A DNA stretch of 6,485 nt from NCBI GenBank assembly GCA_015163925.1, contig JAAOIF010000067.1, positions 1 to 6,485 on the forward strand, in the 5' to 3' direction. Position numbers and translations under genes: made by a program. The notes beneath the pieces were generated by a model. That model saw nothing but the letters and a program-made list of their open reading frames with translations, had not been told where the DNA came from and made no database searches. Positions 1-6,485 of this stretch are shown piece by piece (position 1 is the stretch's first letter; every line of letters starts with the position of its first letter). The DNA is from Candidatus Thioglobus sp. GTDB lineage: Bacteria > Pseudomonadota > Gammaproteobacteria > PS1 > Pseudothioglobaceae.

Positions 1-800
1 ATAAAGTTGTAAGTATTGACCAAGCTCCGATTGGGCGCACGCCGCGCTCAAATCCGGCAACTTATACCGGCATATTTTCGCTAATTCGTGATTTATTTTC
101 GCAGACTTTGGAGGCTCGCTCGCGTGGTTATAAGGCCGGCAGATTTAGTTTTAATGTCAAGGGCGGGCGCTGTGAGGCTTGCCGTGGCGATGGGCTGATT
201 AAAGTGGAAATGCACTTTTTGCCTGATGTTTATGTGCCTTGTGATGTCTGTGCGGCACGGCGTTACAACCGCGAAACGCTGGAGATTTTTTACAAGGGCA
301 AGACCATTTCGCAAGTGTTAAATATGACGGTTGAGGATGCGATTTTGTTTTTTGCGCCGATTCCTAAAATTCACAAAAAATTGCAAACTCTGATGGATGT
401 CGGCTTGTCGTATATTACTCTTGGGCAAAACGCTACAACCCTTTCTGGTGGCGAGGCTCAGAGGATTAAGCTGGGCAAAGAGTTGTCAAAAATGGACACC
501 GGACAGACGCTTTATATTTTGGATGAGCCGACCACCGGGCTGCATTTTCACGATATAAAACAGTTACTTGGCGTTATAAATCGCCTGCGCGAGCGTGAAA
601 ATACTATTGTGATTATTGAGCATAATTTGGATGTAATTAAAACCGCAGATTGGATTGTAGATTTGGGCCCAGAAGGCGGAGACAAGGGCGGAAAGGTTGT
701 AGCAGTAGGCACTCCAGAGGAAGTGGCTAAAGTGAAAAAATCTTATACCGGGCAATATTTAAAAGCACATTTGCAAGCAAAATCACAAAAATCAGTTTAG
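1..800 (+). CDS. uvrA: UvrA, excinuclease ABC subunit A (C-terminal part, 5' end outside window)
   Basis: ATPase subunit of the UvrABC nucleotide excision repair complex; it scans DNA for bulky damage and loads UvrB. Only the last 265 or so codons are visible. The reading frame begins at base 3 and is open from the left edge, so the first in-frame start-like codon (TTG at 108) is not the true start. Visible in order are the [14 protein letters not shown] segment, the second zinc finger as CEAC-x19-CDVC (about bases 174-257), RYNRETLE, the ABC signature LSGGEAQR (about 441-464), Walker [14 protein letters not shown], and the switch histidine in [14 protein letters not shown]. The usual Cys-x-Gly after the finger reads CAARRY rather than CKGKRY, a mild deviation. 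The gene ends TAG at 798-800 and faces the DUF3108 gene. Identity is essentially certain; full length cannot be judged. Confidence 0.97.
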   Translation, partial: KVVSIDQAPIGRTPRSNPATYTGIFSLIRDLFSQTLEARSRGYKAGRFSFNVKGGRCEACRGDGLIKVEMHFLPDVYVPCDVCAARRYNRETLEIFYKGKTISQVLNMTVEDAILFFAPIPKIHKKLQTLMDVGLSYITLGQNATTLSGGEAQRIKLGKELSKMDTGQTLYILDEPTTGLHFHDIKQLLGVINRLRERENTIVIIEHNLDVIKTADWIVDLGPEGGDKGGKVVAVGTPEEVAKVKKSYTGQYLKAHLQAKSQKSV

Positions 801-816
801 TTTTTAGTCTGATTTT
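788..816. terminator. Weak inverted repeat at convergent gene ends, possible bidirectional terminator
   Basis: AAAATCAG at 788-795 is the exact reverse complement of CTGATTTT at 809-816, leaving a 13-nt T-rich loop. The repeat spans the stop codons of uvrA (+) and the DUF3108 gene (-). In either direction the stem ends in a short run of T in the RNA-like strand. Only two of eight pairs are G-C, so the hairpin is weak. It is the only candidate for ending the two convergent transcripts. It could also be a chance product of AT-rich sequence. Confidence 0.35.
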
Positions 817-1387
817 GTTGCAGCTGAAGAGTGATTTTTTTGCTTTTAATTAGCACTGGAAAATAATTTTTATCTTTGGCAAAATAAGCCTCAAGTTGCT
901 TGCCCGGCCTGATGATTTTAATCAAATTTTTGTCTTCACTTTTAGCCTGCTGGTAGTGATGCCGCTTGATTTCTTCGCCATCATTTACTAAAAAATAAAA
1001 ATCAGTTTGCGCCGGATTTTTCTCCAAAGCCTGAGACAGTGCTAAAAATAAACTAAGTGGGTCAATTTGTTGATTTTCAGGGCGAATATTTATGTCTTTT
1101 TTAATGGTTTTTCCGTCCCGCTCAAAGTATTGATAATGCTTGGATTTCAGCCCAAATTCATCAATAATAAAACTGGATTTTGCATCAATTTCATAGTCCT
1201 TAAATAGGCTCATCGGACCTGAGGTTTTGGCGTGGGCCGAGTAGTAATAAATATTGTTTTTTTGGCTCAAAACTCGCCGCTCATCAGCAATTTTAAAGCC
1301 CGCTACGGACAGGCTGTAAGTCGCCGTGTGAGGCTCAAGCGCTTGTGTTAGCGTTGATAAAAATAGTAATAAAAATAGTAATTTCAT
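797..1387 (-). CDS. DUF3108-family exported protein of unknown function
   Basis: 196-residue protein that I recognise by context and overall look as a DUF3108 member; its biochemical role is not known. Residues 1-16 form a signal peptide: Lys2, a Leu/Phe-rich core, and a TQA|LEP cleavage site after Ala16. The mature protein is therefore probably periplasmic. The mature part is a beta-rich, lysine-rich domain with [13 protein letters not shown] near its start, typical of the family opening (precursor strand 'Y.l...G...g'). It is the last gene of purM-purN-DUF3108, an order also found in Pseudomonas. Its ATG (1387-1385) overlaps the purN TGA as ATGA, so translation is probably coupled; only a weak TTGGA lies upstream. 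The stop TAA (799-797) overlaps the uvrA TAG. The purine neighbours do not suggest an enzymatic role and the association may be only positional. Confidence 0.8.
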   Translation of the reverse strand: MKLLFLLLFLSTLTQALEPHTATYSLSVAGFKIADERRVLSQKNNIYYYSAHAKTSGPMSLFKDYEIDAKSSFIIDEFGLKSKHYQYFERDGKTIKKDINIRPENQQIDPLSLFLALSQALEKNPAQTDFYFLVNDGEEIKRHHYQQAKSEDKNLIKIIRPGKQLEAYFAKDKNYFPVLIKSKKITLQLQQNQTKN

Positions 1388-1959
1388 AAATTTTCCAAGA
1401 CTTTTTGAATGGCTTTTGGATACAAAATATGCTCTTGTTTTAACACTTTTTTTGCCAATGTTTTTGCCGTTTCAGCAGCACTAATTTCCACAGATTTTTG
1501 CATAATCACCTCGCCAGAATCTAACTCATTGGTAACAAAATGCACGCTGGCGCCGGCGAATTTTTCCCCAGAATCAATAGCTCGCTGATGGGTATTTAGC
1601 CCTTTGAATTTCGGCAAAAGTGCTGGGTGAATGTTGAGAATTTTGCCTTCAAATTGACTAATAAAATCAGCAGATAAAATCCGCATAAAACCAGCCAGAA
1701 TAATTAGTTTTGGACTAAATTGATTGATTTTTTCAGCCAAAGCTTGGTCAAAATCTTGCCGAGTTTTGAAGTTAAAATTATCAATAATTGCAGTAGTAAT
1801 ATTAGCGTTTGCAGCCCGTTTAAGCCCGAAGGCATCAGCTTTATTGCTAATTACACATTCAATTTTTATGCCGATTTTCTCAGCATTTTGGATGATGGAA
1901 GCCAGATTTGAGCCGGAGCCAGAAATCAGCACAACCACCTTAGATAATGACTTGTTCAC
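1384..1959 (-). CDS. purN: PurN, phosphoribosylglycinamide formyltransferase (GAR transformylase 1)
   Basis: Cytosolic enzyme transferring a formyl group from 10-formyltetrahydrofolate to GAR, the third step of purine synthesis. As read from the GTG at 1959 it has 191 residues, slightly shorter than E. coli PurN. Visible motifs: the phosphate-binding loop ISGSGSNL at 12-19, AGFMRIL at 89-95, the catalytic Asn109 and His111 in [12 protein letters not shown], and catalytic Asp147 in ELDSGEV. The start is uncertain. GTG at 1959 lies 20 bp inside purM and gives MNKSLSK before the first strand. A second GTG at 1938, one base past the purM stop, gives an N-terminus closer to E. coli (MxVVLISG). Neither has a clear Shine-Dalgarno, so reinitiation after purM is likely. 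The following gene overlaps it by 4 bp. Confidence 0.95.
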   Translation of the reverse strand: MNKSLSKVVVLISGSGSNLASIIQNAEKIGIKIECVISNKADAFGLKRAANANITTAIIDNFNFKTRQDFDQALAEKINQFSPKLIILAGFMRILSADFISQFEGKILNIHPALLPKFKGLNTHQRAIDSGEKFAGASVHFVTNELDSGEVIMQKSVEISAAETAKTLAKKVLKQEHILYPKAIQKVLENL

Positions 1960-2938
1960 CGGAATTTGCTATGATTTCACCAATTTTCCAAGCATTTTCA
2001 CCTTGCGATTTTAGGTGATTTATGGCATTTTCACTCGCCTCAGCCGGCAGCACCAGCACCATTCCCACGCCACAGTTGAAAACCCGATACATTTCCATCA
2101 TTTCAATATTACCACTGTTTTGCAAAAATTGGAAAATTTCAGGCATTTGCCAAGAATTTGTATCTAATTTAGCGGCTAAATTTTTGGGCAAAACTCTGGG
2201 AATATTCTCCAAAAGTCCGCCGCCGGTGATATGAGAAATCGCATTTACAGGCAGGGTTTCAAGCAATGATAAAACCGATTTGACATAAATTTTAGTAGGC
2301 TCAATTAGTAAATTTAATTGTGATTTTGTTGGCTCGGATTGCTCCAAAACCTTGCGAATTAGCGAGTAGCCGTTGGAGTGCGGGCCCGATGATGCTAAGG
2401 CAATAATATGGTCGCCGAGCCTGACTTTGCTGCCGTCAATGATTTTGTCTTTCTCGGCAATGCCAACGCAGAAGCCGGCTAAGTCGTAATCCTCGCCTGA
2501 GTAAATGCCCGGCATCTCAGCAGTTTCACCGCCAATCAGCGCGCAACCGGAGAGTTTGCAACCCTCGCCGATGCCTTGAATTACTGCTGCGGCGATGTCA
2601 GAATTCAGCTTGCCGGTGGCGTAATAATCCAAGAAAAACAAGGGTTTTGCGCCTTGCACAATTAAATCATTTACGCACATTGCCACTAAATCAACGCCGA
2701 TGCTGTCGTGTTTTTGGAGCATTTGAGCCACTTTGAGTTTAGTGCCAACGCCGTCTGTGCCAGAGATTAAAACCGGATTTTGATACTTGCCGAGGGGCAG
2801 CTCAAACATTGCTCCAAAGCCACCTAATCCAGCTAAAACACCGGGAATTGCAGTAGATTTTGCAATCGGTTTGATGCGTTCAATCAGCGCATTTCCCTTA
2901 GCAATATCAACGCCTGAGTCTTGGTATGTAAGTGCCAT
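1940..2938 (-). CDS. purM: PurM, phosphoribosylformylglycinamidine cyclo-ligase (AIR synthetase)
   Basis: ATP-dependent ring closure of FGAM to AIR, the fifth step of purine synthesis; a cytosolic homodimer of the PurM/PurL superfamily. 332 residues, against about 345 in E. coli, with the family motifs in order: TYQDSGVDI at 4-12, [11 protein letters not shown] at 59-69, LVAMCVNDL at 84-92, GGETAEMPG at 136-144, [10 protein letters not shown] at 183-192, HITGGG at 236-241, NIPRVLP at 245-251, FNCGVGM at 287-293 and GENAWKIG at 313-320. No key segment is missing. The ATG at 2938 fits the family N-terminus (MxLxYxDxGVDI). It has no Shine-Dalgarno, and its predicted promoter puts the mRNA start only a few bases upstream. 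First gene of purM-purN-DUF3108; its 3' end overlaps purN. Confidence 0.97.
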   Translation of the reverse strand: MALTYQDSGVDIAKGNALIERIKPIAKSTAIPGVLAGLGGFGAMFELPLGKYQNPVLISGTDGVGTKLKVAQMLQKHDSIGVDLVAMCVNDLIVQGAKPLFFLDYYATGKLNSDIAAAVIQGIGEGCKLSGCALIGGETAEMPGIYSGEDYDLAGFCVGIAEKDKIIDGSKVRLGDHIIALASSGPHSNGYSLIRKVLEQSEPTKSQLNLLIEPTKIYVKSVLSLLETLPVNAISHITGGGLLENIPRVLPKNLAAKLDTNSWQMPEIFQFLQNSGNIEMMEMYRVFNCGVGMVLVLPAEASENAINHLKSQGENAWKIGEIIANSGEQVII

Positions 2939-2940
2939 TA

Positions 2941-2976
2941 GTTTTTAAGTATAATTTGTAGTTTTTCATCAGTCAA
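2941..2976 (-). promoter_or_regulatory. Sigma-70 promoter for purM, predicting a near-leaderless mRNA
   Basis: On the minus strand, TTGACT (2976-2971, 5 of 6 to consensus) and TATACT (2953-2948, 5 of 6) are separated by exactly 17 bp. This is the best promoter match I see in the window. Transcription should start about 6-8 bases past the -10, near 2942-2940. The purM ATG is at 2938, so the 5' leader would be only about 2-5 nt and cannot hold a Shine-Dalgarno. The -10 overlaps the pgsA-side TATAAT. I saw no PurR-like palindrome here. Confidence 0.7.
2950..2955 (+). promoter_or_regulatory. -10 element (TATAAT) for the pgsA-like gene
   Basis: A perfect TATAAT on the plus strand lies 27 bp before the pgsA-like ATG at 2983, predicting a start near 2962 and a leader of about 20 nt. 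At 16-18 bp spacing no good -35 is present (the positions fall in the first codons of purM). It shares bases 2950-2953 with the opposing purM -10, so the two promoters probably cannot be occupied together. The leader has no visible Shine-Dalgarno. Confidence 0.45.
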
Positions 2977-2982
2977 ACAAAA

Positions 2983-3516
2983 ATGCGTTTTTCTTCCTTG
3001 CCGAATGCGCTTTCAATTTTGCGTATTATTTTAACAGTGCCAGTGGTGATGACTTTGCTAAATCATTATTATTCTTGGGCGCTTGTGCTGTTTTTTATCG
3101 CCGGAATTACTGATGCGTTGGACGGCTGGATTGCCAAGCGTTTCGCCTGTCAGAGCCGGCTTGGTTCAATTTTAGACCCGCTGGCAGATAAGCTATTATT
3201 GATGGGAAGTTTCATTACTTTATTCATAATTGGGCTGCTGCCGCTGTGGTTGCTGATGGTAATTTTCTTTCGTGATGTGATGATTGTGGCAGGCACTGTG
3301 GGTTATTTTTTTGGCGCTAATGCCACAAAAGATGAGCTTTTGACTCCGTCTAATCTGTCTAAATTTAACACCGCTTTTCAAATTGCCTTAGTGTTATTTT
3401 TGGTGATTGTCCAAATTTACCCGATTGCAGCGGAGTGGCTGGGTGCATTTTTTATTGTGGTGGCGACCTCCATTAATAATCTGAAAAATTACAACAACTT
3501 TTTGCTTGTCATTTAA
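2983..3516 (+). CDS. pgsA: CDP-alcohol phosphatidyltransferase, PgsA-like (probably altered C-terminus)
   Basis: Integral inner-membrane enzyme of the CDP-alcohol phosphatidyltransferase family, most likely making phosphatidylglycerophosphate from CDP-diacylglycerol and glycerol-3-phosphate. The family signature D-x2-DG-x2-A[R]-x8-G-x3-D-x3-D is complete at Asp44, Asp47-Gly48, Ala51, Gly61, Asp65 and Asp69, with Lys52 in the usual Arg position. Hydrophobic membrane spans lie near 8-27, 31-43, 71-95, 98-110 and 132-161. Read to its stop the protein has 177 residues. Up to about Thr162 it looks like the family. The last 14-15 residues ([10 protein letters not shown]...) do not, and are antisense to the start of the opposing small gene, so the native end appears replaced. 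Gammaproteobacteria often carry such a gene beside purM, and it may be a paralogue of the main pgsA. Exact substrate is inferred. Confidence 0.85.
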   Translation: MRFSSLPNALSILRIILTVPVVMTLLNHYYSWALVLFFIAGITDALDGWIAKRFACQSRLGSILDPLADKLLLMGSFITLFIIGLLPLWLLMVIFFRDVMIVAGTVGYFFGANATKDELLTPSNLSKFNTAFQIALVLFLVIVQIYPIAAEWLGAFFIVVATSINNLKNYNNFLLVI

Positions 3517-3645
3517 TACAGCGTACCACTCAAAATCGCCTAACTCACTCTCAAATATTGCTTGTTCTGTTGGCTCTAAATATTGCCTCCAATCTGCTAA
3601 AGTTAAATCATTTTCTTGTTTAATTTTTTGATAAGAAAACTTCAT
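3394..3645 (-). CDS. Small unidentified protein coupled to rpmG, probably truncated
   Basis: 83-codon frame whose ATG (3645-3643) overlaps the rpmG TGA as ATGA, the coupling used elsewhere in this window, so the start is credible. Residues 1-57 look like real protein: a charged helical stretch, [14 protein letters not shown], then [12 protein letters not shown] and a beta-strand-like KVVVIFQI. Residues 58-83 ([10 protein letters not shown] onward) are low in hydrophobics and lie antisense to the membrane-coding 3' end of the pgsA-like gene, so they are probably not native. I read this as the N-terminal remnant of a longer gene cut by a deletion near 3465-3480. I do not recognise the family. 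The '[13 protein letters not shown]' strand-turn-strand is faintly like the start of a GNAT acetyltransferase fold, but that is a guess. It may be a pseudogene. Confidence 0.5.
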   Translation of the reverse strand: MKFSYQKIKQENDLTLADWRQYLEPTEQAIFESELGDFEWYAVLNDKQKVVVIFQIINGGRHHNKKCTQPLRCNRVNLDNHQK

Positions 3646-3797
3646 TTAATCTTAGCTTCCTTATAAATCACATGCTTTCTAACCACAGGGTCAAATTTTT
3701 TGACTTCCACCTTTTCCGGGTGAATGCGTTTGTTTTTGGTGGTGGTGTAAAAATGACCAGTTTTGGCGGATGATACTAATTTGATTTTTTCTCGCAT
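3642..3797 (-). CDS. rpmG: Ribosomal protein L33 (bL33)
   Basis: 51-residue large-subunit ribosomal protein near the tRNA exit site. The sequence begins [17 protein letters not shown] and continues [18 protein letters not shown] and IYKEAKIK, close to E. coli L33 throughout. It has no CxxC pairs, so it is the zinc-free type. It starts at the position equivalent to Arg6 of E. coli L33 (which has MAKGI before REKIK). The start is fixed by a strong Shine-Dalgarno, AAGAGG, five bases upstream. It lies 9 bp after the rpmB stop in the usual rpmB-rpmG operon, and its TGA overlaps the ATG of the next small gene. In E. coli rpmG is followed by mutM; here it is not. Confidence 0.96.
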   Translation of the reverse strand: MREKIKLVSSAKTGHFYTTTKNKRIHPEKVEVKKFDPVVRKHVIYKEAKIK

Positions 3798-3802
3798 AAT
3801 GA

Positions 3803-3808
3803 CCTCTT
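3803..3808 (-). promoter_or_regulatory. Shine-Dalgarno of rpmG, overlapping the rpmB stop codon
   Basis: On the minus strand TAAGAGG contains both the rpmB stop (TAA, 3809-3807) and the AAGAGG ribosome-binding site for rpmG, with TCATT before the ATG. It is the clearest Shine-Dalgarno in the window and decides the short rpmG start. Confidence 0.75.
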
Positions 3809-4043
3809 AAACCTTATCGCCGCGGGAGCGAATTTCACTCAAAATTACATCAATGCCTTTTTTGTCAACAATCCGCAAACCCTTTGCTGATAGCTTTAAT
3901 TTGACAAAACGATTTTCACTCTCAACCCAAAAACGATGCGTGTGCAGATTTGGATAAAAACGCCGCCGAGTCCGATTATTCGCATGCGAAACATTATTAC
4001 CACTCATTGGCTGCTTGCCTGTAACGATACATACCTTCGCCAT
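3807..4043 (-). CDS. rpmB: Ribosomal protein L28 (bL28)
   Basis: 78-residue large-subunit ribosomal protein, the same length as E. coli L28. Family features are clear: [20 protein letters not shown] at 1-20, [17 protein letters not shown] at 26-42, and [14 protein letters not shown] at 52-65, ending [10 protein letters not shown]. It is basic, as expected for an rRNA-binding protein. It is the first gene of the rpmB-rpmG operon. The upstream ribosome site is weak (GATGAG). A promoter is visible upstream at 4074-4101. The gene is divergent from tRNA-Ser. No anomaly is visible. Confidence 0.98.
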   Translation of the reverse strand: MAKVCIVTGKQPMSGNNVSHANNRTRRRFYPNLHTHRFWVESENRFVKLKLSAKGLRIVDKKGIDVILSEIRSRGDKV

Positions 4044-4073
4044 AATCGACTCATCAAAAATATAAAAGTCGCA

Positions 4074-4101
4074 ATTATACGCAAAAAATAACTGCTACAA
4101 A
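4074..4101 (-). promoter_or_regulatory. Sigma-70 promoter for rpmB-rpmG
   Basis: A perfect TATAAT on the minus strand (4079-4074) lies 31 bp before the rpmB ATG, predicting a start near 4067 and a leader of about 24 nt. The best -35 is a weak TTTGTA (4101-4096) at 16 bp spacing. The rest of the 108-bp region between rpmB and tRNA-Ser holds only this and the tRNA promoter. Confidence 0.6.
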
Positions 4102-4136
4102 CGCTAAATTATGCAAATGCTGGTTTGCTATTTAGG

Positions 4137-4142
4137 TATTAT
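4137..4142 (+). promoter_or_regulatory. -10 element of the tRNA-Ser gene
   Basis: TATTAT (5 of 6 to consensus) ends 9 bp before the tRNA 5' base and is followed by a GC-rich stretch (GCCGC). This resembles the discriminator of stringently controlled stable-RNA promoters. No convincing -35 was found at 16-18 bp. Transcription would start within a few bases of the mature 5' end. Confidence 0.5.
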
Positions 4143-4151
4143 ATGCCGCTC

Positions 4152-4241
4152 GGAGGGATGGCAGAGCGGCTGAATGCACTGGTCTTGAAAACCAGCAAGG
4201 GCTAATACCCTTCTAGGGTTCAAATCCCTATCCCTCCACCA
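4152..4241 (+). tRNA. tRNA-Ser (anticodon UGA), CCA encoded
   Basis: Folds as a type II tRNA. The acceptor stem GGAGGGA (4152-4158) pairs fully with TCCCTCC (4231-4237). The D stem is GCA/TGC (4161-4163 with 4175-4177). The anticodon stem CTGGT/ACCAG (4179-4183 with 4191-4195) encloses loop CTTGAAA with anticodon TGA at 4186-4188. The long variable arm AAGGG/CCCTT lies at 4197-4201 and 4208-4212, and the T stem TAGGG/CCCTA (4214-4218 with 4226-4230) has loop TTCAAAT. The serine identity fits the long variable arm and the UGA anticodon, which reads UCA and UCG codons. The discriminator base is A4238, where E. coli serine tRNAs have G. CCA is encoded at 4239-4241 and touches the stop codon of yggS, which runs the other way. 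Confidence 0.97.
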
Positions 4242-4867
4242 TTACCTTTTGCCGAAAATATCTGTGCCAATTCGCACAAAATTTGCACCATTTTTAATAG
4301 CAATTTCAAAATCATTACTCATTCCCATTGACAATATTTTCAAGTGCGGATATTGCTCAAATATTACTGCCATTTTAGCAAAACTTTTCGCCGAATTTTG
4401 CGGCTCTGGAATGCACATAAAACCAGCCAGATTAAGGTTTTTTAGGGTTTGAATTTGCTTTACTAAATCAGTAATTTCATCAACCAAAACGCCAGATTTT
4501 GTCGGCTCATTATCAATATTTATTTGTAATAAAATGTTAAGTTTTCCCAAAAAATCAGGGCGCTGCTGACTCAATCTTTTAGCGATTTTCAGCCGGTCAA
4601 CACTTTGCACCCAATCAAAATTCTGGGCAATTTTAGCGGTTTTATTTGATTGAATCGGACCTATAAAATGCCAAATTAAATCCGCATTTTGCTCTTGCAA
4701 AGCATCAATTTTTGCCAATGCCTCTTGCAGATAATTTTCGCCGAAATGCCGCTGCCCACAAGCGATTGCCTCTTGCAATTCATCAACACTTTTGCCCTTG
4801 CTAACGGCAATTAAAGTGATATTTTCAGCGCCAATCCGAGTGCGAATATTGGCTAAATTAGCTTTAA

Positions 4868-4871
<4 letters not shown>
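4242..4871 (-). CDS. yggS: YggS-type PLP-binding homeostasis protein (TTG start)
   Basis: Cytosolic single-domain protein of the YggS/PROSC (PLPBP) family. It binds pyridoxal phosphate in an alanine racemase-like barrel and helps keep PLP and amino-acid pools balanced; no enzymatic activity is established. From TTG 4871 it has 209 residues; E. coli YggS has 234. Motifs: the PLP lysine in LIAVSKGK (Lys25), HFGENYLQE, WHFIGPIQSNK, LQINIDNEPTKSG, LSMGMSNDF and the ending VRIGTDIFGKR. Start choice: the frame is open upstream to a TTG at 4910, but that would sit 43 bases inside the preceding gene. TTG at 4871 overlaps the upstream TGA as TTGA, has GATGAG six bases before it, and gives MIKANLANIRTRI, which lines up with the E. 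coli N-terminus. Last gene of argB-pyrK-yggS. Confidence 0.93.

Positions 4872-6485
<1,614 letters not shown>

Noticed and set aside
93..314. Open frame on the minus strand inside uvrA
   Set aside because: Antisense to highly conserved UvrA codons including the zinc finger; no protein-like pattern and no ribosome site.
1720..2014. Two overlapping plus-strand open frames across purN and the end of purM
   Set aside because: They are antisense to PurN coding sequence with conserved motifs, and their translations lack any recognisable domain.
2022..2234. Plus-strand open frame inside purM
   Set aside because: Antisense of the PurM C-terminal half (HITGGG, FNCGVGM); shadow frame.
4138..4143. TATAAT on the minus strand upstream of rpmB
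   Set aside because: A matching -35 would fall inside the tRNA gene and none is there. It is the reverse reading of the tRNA-Ser -10 region, and rpmB has a better placed TATAAT at 4079-4074.
4249..4452. Plus-strand open frame just after tRNA-Ser
   Set aside because: Antisense to the YggS C-terminus (LSMGMSNDF, VRIGTDIFGKR). Although it could be transcribed by tRNA read-through, nothing suggests translation.

Overview
The window is a compact, AT-rich (by eye) bacterial chromosome segment made of housekeeping genes. The proteins read as Gammaproteobacteria. UvrA, PurM, ArgB, L28, L33 and YggS match the E. coli/Pseudomonas forms as I remember them, almost motif for motif. The order purM-purN-DUF3108 is also a gammaproteobacterial arrangement (as in Pseudomonas). 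Genes abut or overlap by a few bases and there is almost no spacer DNA. Together with a class 1B-type dihydroorotate dehydrogenase electron-transfer subunit (PyrK-like), this suggests a streamlined free-living or symbiotic lineage, for example something near the SUP05/Thioglobus group. That placement is inference only.

Layout. 1-800 (+): the C-terminal part of UvrA, cut by the window edge. It meets head-on a leftward operon at 797-2938: purM -> purN -> DUF3108 exported protein. The two stop codons share bases. At 2939-2982 is a 44-bp divergent promoter region. It drives purM leftward from a near-consensus promoter that implies an almost leaderless mRNA, and a CDP-alcohol phosphatidyltransferase (pgsA-like) rightward at 2983-3516. 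That gene collides with a leftward ribosomal operon, rpmB -> rpmG -> small coupled ORF (4043 to about 3394). The overlap looks like a deletion scar that removed both 3' ends. At 4044-4151 is a second divergent promoter region, for rpmB (-) and tRNA-Ser(UGA) (+). The tRNA's encoded CCA directly touches the stop codon of the last gene of a third leftward operon, argB -> pyrK-like -> yggS (6485 to 4242). argB runs off the right edge.

Together the genes cover DNA repair (UvrA), purine synthesis steps 3 and 5 (PurN, PurM), phospholipid synthesis, translation (L28, L33, tRNA-Ser), arginine synthesis (ArgB), pyrimidine synthesis (PyrK-like) and PLP homeostasis (YggS). I see no mobile element, CRISPR array, defence system or clearly new system. 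The points worth a second look are small: the deletion junction, the near-leaderless divergent promoter, the PyrK-like subunit in a gammaproteobacterial argB operon, and extreme gene packing with non-ATG coupled starts.
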